This document shows, piece by piece, positions 25,526 through 34,463 of a stretch of DNA of 64,000 bases. Each line of letters opens with the position of its first letter. Positions within the stretch are counted from its first letter, which is position 1. The translations under genes and the position numbers were made by a program. Source of the DNA: Candidatus Tectomicrobia bacterium (GTDB taxonomy: Bacteria; UBA8248). The stretch is from the NCBI GenBank assembly GCA_016192135.1, contig JACPUR010000041.1:285164-349163 (forward strand). The letters are read 5' to 3'. The notes below the pieces were generated by a model. It saw only the letters and a program-made list of their open reading frames with translations. It was not told the DNA's origin and did no database searches.

Positions 25526-26503
25526 TCACGCATGCGGGCTGAGGGGCTGGGAATCTTCGCGGGGCACAGGCGGATTTCCCCGCCTCTTGGTCCTTCGGCG
25601 CATCATCTCCTCGACGCGCGACTCGACTTCCTGCGCCAGCCGTGACGGCCGGGGGGTTGTCTCCTTTAACCGAGAGAATTCGCTGGCGATGCGCCTCTCG
25701 AGTTCGCGCCGCGGGAGGCTCAGGCACTCCCTCATGAGCGCGTCCGCCTCACCTTCCTTCCAGCGACAGCGACGAGGCAGCTTTGCGTCATAGGTTTGGG
25801 CGCAGAACAGGTATCCGCAGATGGTTCTGCCTTCGTGCCGGACGGTGAACCCCTTGCCCGTTTTCTCGGCACGGGCCACCCACAGCAGGAGATGGTCGCG
25901 CAGCAGGACCAAATGATCGTAATGGAGCTTTTCTTCCGGGGACTTGGGCCCGTCGACGAAGGCCTCGCCGCTCTCCGGGTCCAGGACGATGTCGTCCGGG
26001 TGCGGCAGGAGATCCGGGTCCGGGAGGCCTTCGCGCCGGTGCTCGGCGAGCGCCTCTTCGCCTTTCTGCTTGAGGATCTTGAGATCGGCGTAACGCTCCG
26101 CCTTGAACCGCAGATGTTCCTCCTCGATGCGCGCGAGGCGCTCCAGGAACTGTTTTTGCGCGAGCCGATTCCCCTTGAGCGCCAGCATGATGGAGGCCCG
26201 GTAGACCGCCTGGGCCGCGGGCAGCTCGACCGTCCGCCCGTTCTCGAGCAGGGTGATGAGGCGGTAGGCCTCCTCCTGCAGGAAGCCGTCCGAGGGAGCG
26301 TCGGACAGGCGCTGCCGGCGCGCCTTCGGCTTGCGCGGCCGGCCGTTCGGGTTGCCCGACCGGCCCTTGGCGAAGCGGCTCGCGGCCGGAGGCTTCCTAT
26401 AGCCGACCTCGTAGCCACGCCCCGGAGCGGTCCGGCCGGGCTCCGCGGCCTCCGCCCCGGGCATTGTGCCTTCTGACTCATGAGGTTCGTGGATTTCGGT
26501 CAT
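25526..26503 (-). CDS. DUF5681-containing protein, phage/mobile-element type
   Basis: A 325-aa protein. Residues 33-58 (VGYRKPPAASRFAKGRSGNP then NGRPRK) are the DUF5681 signature, a basic segment seen in proteins encoded next to phage-like methyltransferases and terminases. The middle has EEEHLRFKAERYADLK and other charged helices, and the C-terminus is Arg-rich. Its ATG overlaps the stop of the methyltransferase gene by four bases (ATGA), so translation is coupled. Function is unknown. A DNA-binding or packaging-related role is suggested by the basic domain and neighbours only. Confidence 0.8.
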   Translation of the reverse strand: MTEIHEPHESEGTMPGAEAAEPGRTAPGRGYEVGYRKPPAASRFAKGRSGNPNGRPRKPKARRQRLSDAPSDGFLQEEAYRLITLLENGRTVELPAAQAVYRASIMLALKGNRLAQKQFLERLARIEEEHLRFKAERYADLKILKQKGEEALAEHRREGLPDPDLLPHPDDIVLDPESGEAFVDGPKSPEEKLHYDHLVLLRDHLLLWVARAEKTGKGFTVRHEGRTICGYLFCAQTYDAKLPRRCRWKEGEADALMRECLSLPRRELERRIASEFSRLKETTPRPSRLAQEVESRVEEMMRRRTKRRGNPPVPREDSQPLSPHA

Positions 26504-27858
26504 GCCACTTGGTCCTTCCCTACGGGCGCGTGCATACGGTGTTCCTCGGCTTCCTCGAAGCGCTCCCCCGTCGCAACCAGGGTCGCGTGCCGGCCGGTCA
26601 GGATCTCCCAGCGCCGGACGATGGTGTCGCAGTAGGCGGGGTCGTACTCCAGGAGCCGGGCGCGGCGGCCCGCCTGCTCGGCCGCGATCAGGGTCGTGCC
26701 CGAGCCCCCGAAGCCGTCCAGCACCATGTCCCCCCGCCGCGTACAGTCGCGGATGGCGTCGGCGACCAGGGCGACCGGCTTAACCGTGGGGTGCATGGCC
26801 AGCTCGGCGCTCCGGTCCGCCCCGAAGCTGTTCACGCCCGGGTAGTCCCAGACGTTGGTGCGGTAGCGCCCGGTCTCGCCGAGGCCGAAGGTGTTGAGGT
26901 GGGGGGCGTCTCCCACCTTGAACACGAAGACCAGCTCGTGCTTGGAGCGGTAGAAGGTCCCCATGCCGCCGTTGGTCTTGTTCCAGACGCAGAGGTTCTT
27001 GAGCTCGCTGAAGGCCCGCCTCCCCGCCGCCAGGAGCTCGCCCATGTGGCGCCAGTCCATGCAGACGAAGGCGATCGCCCCGTCGCGGCACGTCCCGGCG
27101 GCGGCGCCGAGCGTCTCCGCCAAGAAGGCCGTGAACGCCGGCTCGGACATCTCCCCGACGCCCATGGCGAACTCCCGGTGGCGCACACGGCCCAGGCCGC
27201 TCACGTGGCCGTCGATGGGGACGTTGTAGGGGGGATCGGTGAAGATCATGTCCGCCGTCTCGCCGCTCAGCAGGGTCGCGTAGTCGGAGGGAACTCGGGC
27301 GTCGCCGCAGAGCAGCCGGTGGCGGCCGCATTGCCAGAGGTCGCCGCGCCGGCTGACCGCCGCGGCGGGCGGGGGCGGAATCCGATCCGCCGGCCCGGTC
27401 GGGCCGGAGGGGTCGCGCTCGCCCGCCGCGTCCAGCACCAGGTCCACCTCGGCCAGGGAGAAGCCGGTCAGTTCCACGTCGAAGTCGAGGTCGACGAGGG
27501 CCTGCAGCTCGACCGCCAGGAGGTCCTGGTCCCAGCCGGCGTTCAGCGCCAGCTTGTTGTCCGCGATGACGTAGGCCCGCCGCTCGGCGGGCGTCAGGTG
27601 GGACAGGCGGACCGTGGGCACGTGGGTCATGCCGAGGAGCTCCGCCGCCGCCACCCGGCCGTGCCCGGCGAGGATGGTGCCGTCGTCGGCGACGAGGACG
27701 GGGTTGGTGAAGCCGAAACGGGCGATGCTGTCCGCGAGCTGCCGGACCTGGCGCTTCGAGTGCGTCCGGGCGTTGCCTTTGTAGGGCCGGAGGGCCGCGA
27801 CGGGCCGCTCCTCGATGCTCCGCGCCCGGTTCCTCGGATCGGATGGTTCCTCTCTCAT
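26500..27858 (-). CDS. ParB-domain DNA methyltransferase
   Basis: A 452-aa protein. The N-terminal ParB/Srx-like domain covers residues 18-115 (VAALRPYKGNARTHS, then GHGRVAAAELLG and YVIADNKLALNAGW). The C-terminal beta-class methyltransferase has the catalytic DPPY at 208-211 first and the SAM-binding VLDGFGGSGTTLIAAEQ afterwards. It probably methylates adenine or cytosine N4 in DNA. This fusion is frequent in alphaproteobacterial prophages and gene-transfer-agent-like loci. There is no cognate endonuclease beside it, so it is best regarded as an orphan methylase that may protect mobile DNA. The downstream gene overlaps by four bases. Confidence 0.92.
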   Translation of the reverse strand: MREEPSDPRNRARSIEERPVAALRPYKGNARTHSKRQVRQLADSIARFGFTNPVLVADDGTILAGHGRVAAAELLGMTHVPTVRLSHLTPAERRAYVIADNKLALNAGWDQDLLAVELQALVDLDFDVELTGFSLAEVDLVLDAAGERDPSGPTGPADRIPPPPAAAVSRRGDLWQCGRHRLLCGDARVPSDYATLLSGETADMIFTDPPYNVPIDGHVSGLGRVRHREFAMGVGEMSEPAFTAFLAETLGAAAGTCRDGAIAFVCMDWRHMGELLAAGRRAFSELKNLCVWNKTNGGMGTFYRSKHELVFVFKVGDAPHLNTFGLGETGRYRTNVWDYPGVNSFGADRSAELAMHPTVKPVALVADAIRDCTRRGDMVLDGFGGSGTTLIAAEQAGRRARLLEYDPAYCDTIVRRWEILTGRHATLVATGERFEEAEEHRMHAPVGKDQVA

Positions 27859-29238
27859 GCAGGTCCTCGTCGGGCGGTGGTGTCGCGGTGATGATCCGGA
27901 TGCATCTGGGTGAGCTTCTCGGTGAGCTTCTTGGTGCGGTTCGAGGGAGATGATTCCCGGCTCGAGGGGGGGATGTCAAGAGGAAAGTAGGGGGACGGTG
28001 ATTTTTGTCAATCGTGAGATTTGGCGCGGGCTGCATCGAATCCCATCACGTTCCAGCTGCGGGATCGGAAGCGGGAGAATTATCCCTGATCGTTTCCGAT
28101 TTGCTCATGTCAATCCCATCTAAGTGCGCTCCGATCCCGCTTGCCGGATCGAAATTCCCACTTCGATCCCGCTTGGCGGGAGATTTTTCCCACTTCGCGT
28201 CCCGCCAATCCCGTCGGGATCTCAAGAGGCTTGCGCGGTCGTGGATGCCGTCTTCCGTGTCATGGCCCTCCGCGCAGGCTGCGACCGGAGCCGGCAATGG
28301 CCCGAGCGAGCACCCCGCAAGCGCAGGATTGGCGGGTGATTTCATGACCGGTGTCCGGATGGCGATGTGGCGGCTGTGGCCGACAGGATGGAATCAGTGG
28401 GGTTGTCGGCGGGCCGGGATCTCGGTGGTTACAGGGGACTGGCGTCTTCCCTCTTCGCCGCCGGGCGTTACCCTGTTCCTTTGTGCAAATTCCCTGTTCT
28501 GCGTTGGAAGATTCCCTGTTTCCTCGCATAGGGAATTCGACGTAAAGTGCAAGAAAGCCGAGTGTTTCCAGGGGCAAAAGGCGCTGGGTGTGCCGTGGAC
28601 GGAGAGAAATTCCCTGTATTTTCCCTGTTTAACAGGGAATTGGGCGGAGAAAGGTTCGCAGCGGACTGCACCCACAGCCAGTTTTTCCCAATAAAAATCC
28701 CGACGCCTTCAATGGCCGCCGCGCCGGCTGTGTGGGATTTGGCACGTGCTCCCTCTCGCGCCGTTCCTCTCTCCGGCGATCGCCGCCTTTACCTTCTCCT
28801 GAAGCCGACAAAGCCTTTTCGGATGTTTTGGTTTTTCGCTAAAACCATTTATGATCCGCTTCGATTAAAAGGCGTTTGGATGAGCCGTCCTCCGGATGTC
28901 AAAGGACATCCCCTGAATTCACCCGGGATCTCCGGACGCTGCCGTTCCGGGCGGGCGTTCCGCCGAGCCGCCTCCCTTCAATCTTGCCGCTTTCATCTTC
29001 CACCGTTCGTATGGGAGAGGCGTTCCCAAACGGGCGGCGCCGCGCGGTGCATCCCGGATGCGGCATCCAGGGCGGCTGGCGGAAAGCCGATGGAATCCAC
29101 CTGAGGAGAACCAAGGAATGTTGCCGCATCATTCCCGGCTGATAGATGCGCAGGCTCGTTCAAGCCGTTTCCGGGCTCGATCGGGGGGCAGCCTGCTCTC
29201 CCTCGGCGGGACAGATTTCCATGGAAAGGAGGGAAACC
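27859..29238. other. Gene-free 1.4-kb region with short repeats
   Basis: Overlapping small ORFs occur on all frames but none is convincing. At 28050-28230 there are repeated CGATCCCGCTTG (28132 and 28164) and TTCCCACTTCG units. At 28470-28645 the motif TTCCCTGT recurs five times with inverted copies, ending in the palindrome TTCCCTGTTTAACAGGGAA. A small inverted repeat (GGATGTC...GACATCC) lies near 28894. A weak promoter candidate for hflK (TTGGTT, 16 bases, TATGAT) is at 28828-28855. Confidence 0.6.
28470..28645. repeat. Cluster of TTCCCTGT motifs
   Basis: Direct copies of (A)TTCCCTGT(T) lie near 28488, 28511, 28609 and 28621, with a partial copy at 28469, plus inverted GGGAAT copies near 28531 and 28634. 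The last pair forms a palindrome centred on TTAA. Similar motif clusters are, from memory, common in proteobacterial intergenic DNA and are often mis-called as genes. Confidence 0.6.
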
Positions 29239-30252
29239 ATGCAGCCATATGATCCCGAGCAAGTGTTACGGGAGCTGCAGAATCGCTTCCGCGACTTCAA
29301 GGGCTTGAAGTTTCTCCCGATTGTCCTGGCCGGACTTCTCCTGCTCTTGCTTTGGACGGCTTGGTTCACGGTGCAGCCCGAGCAGACGGGCGTTGTTCAG
29401 CGTTTCGGAGCCGTGGTCCGGACGGTGGGCCCGGGCCTTCACTTCAAGCTACCGCTCGGCGTCGAGACAACCCGCTTGGTTCCCACGGCCCGCGTCCTCA
29501 AGGAGGAATTTGGATTCCAGACGGTGGCGCCGGTCGCCGGCCAGCGGACGCAGTACAGGGACAGCAGGGCGTTCAAGGACGTGTCCTTGATGCTGACGGG
29601 GGACCTGAACGTAATCGACGTCCAGTGGATCGTCCAGTACCGGATCGAAGATCCGATCCGGTACCTCTTCCGGGTCCGCGACACGGGGCAAACGATCCGG
29701 GACATCTCCGAAGCCGTCATGCGCCGGGTGGTGGGCAACCGGCTGGGCAGCGATGTGCTCACCGTCGGCCGCGTGGCCATTTCCACGGAGGTGAAGAAGG
29801 AGATGCAGGAGATTCTGAACACCTATGACACCGGCGTCCGCCTGGTTACCGTGGAACTCCAGGACGTGACCCCGCCGGATCCCGTGAAGCCGGCCTTCAA
29901 TGAGGTGAACGAGGCACGTCAGGACAGGGAGCGCACGATCAACCAGGCCGAGGAGCAGGCCAACCGGGAGATTCCCAGGGCCCGGGGAGAAGCTTTAAAA
30001 ACCATCAGCGAGGCCGAGGGATATGCGCTCGAACGTGTCAACCGGGCCACTGGAGAGGCCCATCGGTTCGAGGCGGTGCTGGAGGAATACCAACGCGTTC
30101 CGGAGGTCACCCGTCGGCGCCTCTACCTGGAAGCCATCAACGCCATTCTGCCCGCGGCCAGGGCTTTGTACGTTGTCGATAGTGATCAGAAGGCCCTGGT
30201 GCCGTGGCTCCCCCTGGAGTCGGGGCAGGCGCCCGCAGCGGGAGGAAAATAG
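29239..30252 (+). CDS. hflK: HflK-type SPFH protein, FtsH protease modulator
   Basis: A 337-aa protein starting at ATG 29239 after AAGGAGGG. A cytoplasmic N-tail is followed by one membrane segment (FLPIVLAGLLLLLLWTAWF) and then an SPFH/band-7 domain in the periplasmic orientation (VVQRFGAVVRTVGPGLHFKLP). The C-terminal coiled coil (RQDRERTINQAEEQANREIPRARG) is typical of HflK. Together with HflC it forms the large membrane complex around FtsH that restrains proteolysis of membrane proteins. hflC begins two bases after the stop. Upstream DNA is a long gene-free gap, so the promoter probably lies there. Confidence 0.93.
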   Translation: MQPYDPEQVLRELQNRFRDFKGLKFLPIVLAGLLLLLLWTAWFTVQPEQTGVVQRFGAVVRTVGPGLHFKLPLGVETTRLVPTARVLKEEFGFQTVAPVAGQRTQYRDSRAFKDVSLMLTGDLNVIDVQWIVQYRIEDPIRYLFRVRDTGQTIRDISEAVMRRVVGNRLGSDVLTVGRVAISTEVKKEMQEILNTYDTGVRLVTVELQDVTPPDPVKPAFNEVNEARQDRERTINQAEEQANREIPRARGEALKTISEAEGYALERVNRATGEAHRFEAVLEEYQRVPEVTRRRLYLEAINAILPAARALYVVDSDQKALVPWLPLESGQAPAAGGK

Positions 30253-30254
30253 CC

Positions 30255-31247
30255 ATGCCAAGAATTCTAACGGGTATATTCGGAGCCTTAGTGGTGGTGG
30301 GCCTTCTCGTTCTCTCCGGGACTTTCTACACGCTGGAGGAGGGCCAGCAGGCCATCGTCCTCCAGTTCGGCCGCCCCGTGGGCGAGCCCGTCACGAAGGC
30401 GGGCCTCCACGTCAAACTCCCCTTCATTCAGGAGGTGCGCCGCTTCGAGAAGCGCCTCCTCATCTGGGACGGGGACCCGAACCAGATCCCGACCAAGGGG
30501 CGGGAGTTCATCTGGATAGACACCACGGCGCGCTGGCGAATCGTCGACGCCAAGAAGTTTCTGGAGAGGGTGGCCACGGAGGCCGGGGCCCAATCCCGGC
30601 TGGACGACATCATCGATTCCGTGGTCAGGGACCAGGTTTCCTCCAGCGAGCTTGTGGAACTGGTCCGAAGCGCCACGTGGGAAGTTCCCCAGGGAGAGGC
30701 CCTGAAGGAAGTGCCGGCCGAGCAGGCGAAGGAGCTGGTGAAGGAGGTGGCGCGCGGGCGGGAGGAGATCACCCGGGCCGTCTTGACGGAAGCCCGGAAG
30801 GTCATTTCGGAGTATGGAATTGAACTGGTGGACGTGCGAATCAAGCGCTTGAATTACGTGGACAGCGTCCAAAAGAGGGTGTTCGACCGGATGATCTCGG
30901 AGCGCAAGCGTATTGCCGCCCAATTCCGGTCCGAGGGAGAGGGCCGGAGCGCCGAGATTCTGGGAAACATGGAGAAAGAACTCCGCCAGATCCGCTCCAC
31001 CGCCTACCGGCGGGTGCAGGAGATCCGGGGGAAGGCCGACGCCGAGGCCACGCGCGTGTACGGCGGCGCCTATGGCCGCGATCCGGAGTTCTTCGCCTTC
31101 TCGCGCACCCTGGAGACCTATAAGGACGGGCAGAACAAGAACTCGGTGATGATCCTCACCACGGACAGCGACTATTATCGGTATCTGAAGGAGGCCAAGC
31201 CCGGGGCCCAGCCGCCGACAGCGCCCCTCGACGCGCGCAAAAAATAA
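30255..31247 (+). CDS. hflC: HflC-type SPFH protein, FtsH protease modulator
   Basis: A 330-aa protein with an N-terminal membrane anchor (ILTGIFGALVVVGLLVLSG), an SPFH domain (AIVLQFGRPVGEPVTKAGLH and LPFIQEVRRF), and the HflC hallmark near the C-terminus (GRDPEFFAFSRTLETYKD). An extra helical segment around residue 150 (AEQAKELVKEVARG) is within the normal variation of the family. It partners HflK at the inner membrane. The two genes are separated by two bases and should be cotranscribed. Confidence 0.93.
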   Translation: MPRILTGIFGALVVVGLLVLSGTFYTLEEGQQAIVLQFGRPVGEPVTKAGLHVKLPFIQEVRRFEKRLLIWDGDPNQIPTKGREFIWIDTTARWRIVDAKKFLERVATEAGAQSRLDDIIDSVVRDQVSSSELVELVRSATWEVPQGEALKEVPAEQAKELVKEVARGREEITRAVLTEARKVISEYGIELVDVRIKRLNYVDSVQKRVFDRMISERKRIAAQFRSEGEGRSAEILGNMEKELRQIRSTAYRRVQEIRGKADAEATRVYGGAYGRDPEFFAFSRTLETYKDGQNKNSVMILTTDSDYYRYLKEAKPGAQPPTAPLDARKK

Positions 31248-31451
31248 AGCCTCTGGCCGCCGAAGCGGCACGTGAGCGCGGCCTCCGGGACGGGCTGAGC
31301 CCCTGCGCGCGAGGGAAGCGGGCCATTCTCGGCGCTATCTACCGGCCGCCCAAAGGAAACATGCAGTTCGCTCGGCGGTAGCGCCAATGCCACGTCGCCG
31401 TTCCGCGTATTTCCGTGGGCGGCCGGGAAACCCACCTTGAGGTGACACTGC

Positions 31452-31841
31452 ATGGGATACTTCCACCGCTGGACGGACTTCCCGGCCCACCAGAACCTCC
31501 GGCCCGGCACCATGCGCCGCACGGTGGTACTCGACGGCCTGACCGCCCAGCGCGGCGAGATGGCCCCCGGCACGAAGTTCGACGAGCGCAGCACCCACCG
31601 CCACCCTGAGGACCAAATCATCGTCCTCCTCGAAGGGAAGATGCGCCTGCGGGTGGGGGACGAGGAGAGGTGGCTCGGGCCGGGGGAGCTGGCCGCCGTG
31701 CCGGGCGGGGTGTACCACACGGCCACCGGGGTGGGGCCCGAGGGCGCGGTCTACATCGAGGTCCTCTCCTCGGGGCGCATCGACTATCTCCCCGGCTACG
31801 CCGGCCCGCCCAAGAACGAGTTCCTGCACGGCAAGCCCTGA
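31452..31841 (+). CDS. Cupin-domain protein
   Basis: A 129-aa single-domain cupin. Motif 1 is STHRHPEDQIIVLLEGKM (metal-binding HxH and Glu/Gln pattern), then the turn DEERWLGPGELAAVPGG, then motif 2 with VYHTATG. The conserved C-terminal segment (SGRIDYLPGYAG) is shared with small cupins of unknown substrate. It is likely a metal-dependent small-molecule-binding or dioxygenase-like enzyme in the cytosol. It stands alone with a gap of about 130 bp to the CMD-family gene, with which it may share an operon for degradation of an unknown compound. Confidence 0.85.
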   Translation: MGYFHRWTDFPAHQNLRPGTMRRTVVLDGLTAQRGEMAPGTKFDERSTHRHPEDQIIVLLEGKMRLRVGDEERWLGPGELAAVPGGVYHTATGVGPEGAVYIEVLSSGRIDYLPGYAGPPKNEFLHGKP

Positions 31842-31975
31842 GAAGTCCCGCCTCCCGCCGCCCGGCGGAAGGCGGCCTGCGTCGCCAAGGTGTCGGCGAT
31901 CGTGGAGAACTTCCGTCCGGAGCACTTCGGCCTTCGGGGCTAGCCCCGCCCGCCGGCCATCCCATGGGAGCACGC

Positions 31976-32491
31976 ATGAGCCGCCTCACACCCCTCTCCA
32001 CCGAGACGATGCCCGAGGAGCAGCGCAAGGTGTACGAGGACATCGCCGCGAACCAGCGCGGCGGGGTGCGCGGGCCGTTCAACGCCTGGGTGCGAAGCCC
32101 GGAGTTGGCCGCGCGCCTCCGCGGCCTCATCGACTTCCTCTCTCACCGCACCTCCCTGCCGGGGAGCGTGCGGGAGCTGGCCGTCCTGATGGTGGTGCGC
32201 GAGTGGCGGGCGGACTACGCCTGGAAGGCGCACGAGGCGCTGGCGCTTCAGAGCGGCCTGCCGGCGGAGGCGGTCGCCGCCGTCGCGGAGGGCCGCAGGC
32301 CCGGCGCCCTGGGGCCCGCCGAGGCCGCCGCCTATGATCTCGTGCACGGGCTCCTCGCGCGCAGGGAGGCGGAGGAGGCGGCCTACCGGGCGGCGGTTTT
32401 TCATCTCGGGGAAAAGGGCGTGGCCGAGCTCACCGCCCTCATCGGCTTCTACGTCATGGTGTCGGCGGCGGTCCGGGTATTCGACATCTGA
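31976..32491 (+). CDS. Carboxymuconolactone-decarboxylase-family protein
   Basis: A 171-aa protein from the ATG at 31976, preceded by GGGAG; an in-frame ATG at 31964 is an alternative. The CMD fold is recognised by FNAWVRSPELAARLRGL, then SVRELAVLMVVREWRADYAWKAHEALAL and the C-terminal VAELTALIGFYVMV. The AhpD-type CxxC pair is absent at the usual WxxH-like position, so peroxidase activity is unlikely and a decarboxylase or lactonase-like role is more plausible. A strong hairpin 30 bp after the stop should end transcription. Confidence 0.88.
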   Translation: MSRLTPLSTETMPEEQRKVYEDIAANQRGGVRGPFNAWVRSPELAARLRGLIDFLSHRTSLPGSVRELAVLMVVREWRADYAWKAHEALALQSGLPAEAVAAVAEGRRPGALGPAEAAAYDLVHGLLARREAEEAAYRAAVFHLGEKGVAELTALIGFYVMVSAAVRVFDI

Positions 32492-32520
32492 CTTTATCTT
32501 CCGGCATCCCCTCCGAACGG

Positions 32521-32548
32521 CGAAGCCCCCGCCTGGGCGGGGGCTTCG
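32521..32548. terminator. Bidirectional hairpin between convergent genes
   Basis: A perfect 13-bp stem (CGAAGCCCCCGCC and its complement) with a 2-base loop lies between the convergent CMD and LVIVD genes. A long T-run is lacking, so termination is inferred from stem strength and position. Confidence 0.6.
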
Positions 32549-32572
32549 CGCTGGCGCGAGACTCATTTGGGG

Positions 32573-33757
32573 CTAGCGCGGGCCGGTGTACTCCACGATG
32601 TCGAGGCCGCAACCCCAGCGGTCGGAGACGTAGACGAGCCCCCGGCCGTCCACGAACACGTCGTTGCTCTGGGGCGTGGCCTTGCCGTTGATGCCCGCGG
32701 GGACGTAGTAGCCCACCTCCCCGGGCCGGAAGGGGTCGGAGATGTCCACGATGCGGAGCCCCGCGTTGAACCAGGTGGTGTAGACGAAGTCCCTGGGCCC
32801 CATGAACTCCCACACGTTGTGGGCGCCGTAGCGCCCGCCCCGGGTCGTCCAGTCCCCTTCCTTCGGATAGAGCGTCTTGGGGTCCACCGGGTAGGGCATC
32901 CAGGTGGAGATGGGCACGGGGTTGCTGGGGAGCTTGGCGTCGTAAATGAAGATGAAGCCCGGCGGCTCCGACACGTCGAACGAGGTGGACTCGTGCGTCA
33001 CCACCAGGAGGTCCGTCTCCGGCACGGGCAGCACGGTGTGGCAGTGCCCCGGGTAGGGAGGGGTCGGGTTGAAGTGGGCGATCTGCCGGGGGCGCGCCGG
33101 GTCCTTCACGTCGAGGACCACGACGCCCCAGTCCGCGCAGCCCGCGTAGAGATAATCTCCCCGGCGGTTGGCCTGGTGGAACTGGAGCGTCTTCACCCCC
33201 GGCGGAAGCGGAGTGCCCTCCTTTTGGCCCTCGAGCGCGAACTGGCTCACCACCTTCGGGTTGGCCGGGTCATCGATATCCAGGATCCAGAGGATGTTCC
33301 CGCGGTAGCCCGGCGCCCCGCAGGAGCAGTAGAGCATGCGGTTCTTCTCGTCCAGGATGGGCCGGTGGACGCCCCGCCCGGGCATCGGGAAGGCCTTGAT
33401 GGGCTTAGGCCTCGCGGGGTCCGAGGCGTCGAACAGGCGGAGCCCCCCGACGAAGCCCTCCCCCTCCCAGCCGCGGATCTGTTCGGCGTTGACGATCATC
33501 ACGTCGTCCAGGAACAGGACCTTATGGGAGTGGGTACCGGTGGGCGCGGGGATCTGGTGGACCACCTTGGGGTTCTTCGGGTCCTCGACGTCGAGCACCG
33601 AGGTCCCCTCGTGGCCCTCCATGCCCGAGGCGGCGACGTAGCACCACTTGTTGTCCCGGACGATGACCTGGAAGGCGTCTCCCCAGCCGTTGATGCCGCT
33701 GTGGCCGACGCGCCTCACGTTCCTCGCTTCCTCGGGCTTCGCTTTCGACGGGCTCAT
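32573..33757 (-). CDS. LVIVD-repeat beta-propeller protein
   Basis: A 394-aa protein with multiple LVIVD-type blades: TSVLDVEDPKNPKVVHQI, LRLFDASDPARPKPI, ILDIDDPANPKVVSQF, VVVLDVKDPARPRQIAHF and LRIVDISDPFRPGEVGYY. These repeats form a beta-propeller found in choice-of-anchor and surface proteins of unknown role. No signal peptide is visible at the start (MSPSKAKPEEARNVRRV), so it is probably cytosolic. Histidine-rich loops (THSHKVLF, GHCHTVL) could bind metal, as in selenium-binding-protein-like propellers. It is a single-gene unit convergent to the CMD gene. Confidence 0.85.
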   Translation of the reverse strand: MSPSKAKPEEARNVRRVGHSGINGWGDAFQVIVRDNKWCYVAASGMEGHEGTSVLDVEDPKNPKVVHQIPAPTGTHSHKVLFLDDVMIVNAEQIRGWEGEGFVGGLRLFDASDPARPKPIKAFPMPGRGVHRPILDEKNRMLYCSCGAPGYRGNILWILDIDDPANPKVVSQFALEGQKEGTPLPPGVKTLQFHQANRRGDYLYAGCADWGVVVLDVKDPARPRQIAHFNPTPPYPGHCHTVLPVPETDLLVVTHESTSFDVSEPPGFIFIYDAKLPSNPVPISTWMPYPVDPKTLYPKEGDWTTRGGRYGAHNVWEFMGPRDFVYTTWFNAGLRIVDISDPFRPGEVGYYVPAGINGKATPQSNDVFVDGRGLVYVSDRWGCGLDIVEYTGPR

Positions 33758-33897
33758 TCGATGCCTCTCCGGTTTCTCCGCGCACCCGCGGGATGAAGGA
33801 AAGACGCCTGCGGCTTTCGGCTGGAGAGGGGATTATGCGTCCAGCCCCCTCCGCCGGGCAAGGAGAACGCGCCTCCCGGAGCCGCGGGGCGCGGTGG

Positions 33898-33926
33898 TTA
33901 CAAGCCGCCCCCGGGGAGTGTATAAA
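33898..33926 (+). promoter_or_regulatory. Promoter of tRNA-Gln
   Basis: -35 TTACAA at 33898-33903, a 17-base spacer, and -10 TATAAA at 33921-33926. The tRNA 5' end follows 10 bases later at 33937. Confidence 0.6.
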
Positions 33927-33936
33927 TAAGGCCGAA

Positions 33937-34010
33937 TGGGGGATCGTCTAGAGGCAGGACACGAGACTTTGGATCTCGTTACCCAGGTTCGAATCCTGGT
34001 CCCCCAGCCA
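33937..34010 (+). tRNA. tRNA-Gln (anticodon TTG)
   Basis: A 74-base cloverleaf. The acceptor stem TGGGGGA pairs with TCCCCCA, the anticodon stem ACGAGA/TCTCGT encloses CTTTGGA with anticodon TTG, and the T arm CCAGG-TTCGAAT-CCTGG is canonical. The discriminator is G, and CCA is encoded. No integrated element is attached to its 3' end. Confidence 0.96.
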
Positions 34011-34066
34011 CGACAACCCGCGGGGCGCGCGCGCCGGCCGCGCCTTTTGTCCAAAGGAGTTCCGCG

Positions 34067-34456
34067 ATGCCTTTCTTCCGCATTTCCGAGATGGAGTCGA
34101 AAAAGGCCAGCGTGAGCTCGGCGATGGAGAAGGGCGTCGCCGGGGAGCTCATCAAGGTCGGGATCGTCACCTACCAGGAGAACGAGGGCCCCATGCCCCA
34201 CTTCCACCCGAACGAGGAGCAGTTCATGCTCATGCTCGAGGGGAGGCTGCGCATGGTCCTGGGTGAGGAGGAGCGCATCATTGAGAAGGGGGACCTCATC
34301 CACATCCCGCGCAACACCCGGCACGGGGTGCGCGCCGTGGGCGGGCCGGCCACCTTCTTCGCGGCGAAGAGCCCCGTCGGCAACGGCGACATGGGCCAGG
34401 ACTACAACCGGGCCAAAGACGCCGACGAGGTCTGGGAGCGGCTCTCCGGCGCATGA
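34067..34456 (+). CDS. Cupin-domain protein
   Basis: A 129-aa cupin. Motif 1 PMPHFHPNEEQFMLMLEGRL carries the HxH...E metal ligands, and motif 2 GDLIHIPRNTRHGVRA supplies the last His. It starts 56 bp after tRNA-Gln, with AAAGGAG upstream. It is about the same length as the cupin at 31.5 kb but is not a close copy. Its substrate is unknown. It is probably cytosolic and metal-dependent. The convergent membrane-protein gene ends eight bases after its stop, so the two transcripts meet tail to tail. Confidence 0.87.
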   Translation: MPFFRISEMESKKASVSSAMEKGVAGELIKVGIVTYQENEGPMPHFHPNEEQFMLMLEGRLRMVLGEEERIIEKGDLIHIPRNTRHGVRAVGGPATFFAAKSPVGNGDMGQDYNRAKDADEVWERLSGA

Positions 34457-34463
34457 GCGGCGC

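Noticed and set aside
28005..29104. Several ORFs of 60-229 aa in the 28-29 kb gap
   Set aside because: Repeat-derived, Arg/Pro/Ser-rich, with no ribosome site. They mirror the TTCCCTGT repeat cluster.
31842..31975. AKVSAIVENFRPEHFGLRG fragment resembling a CoA-transferase motif
   Set aside because: About 20 residues only. Too short to support a gene remnant.
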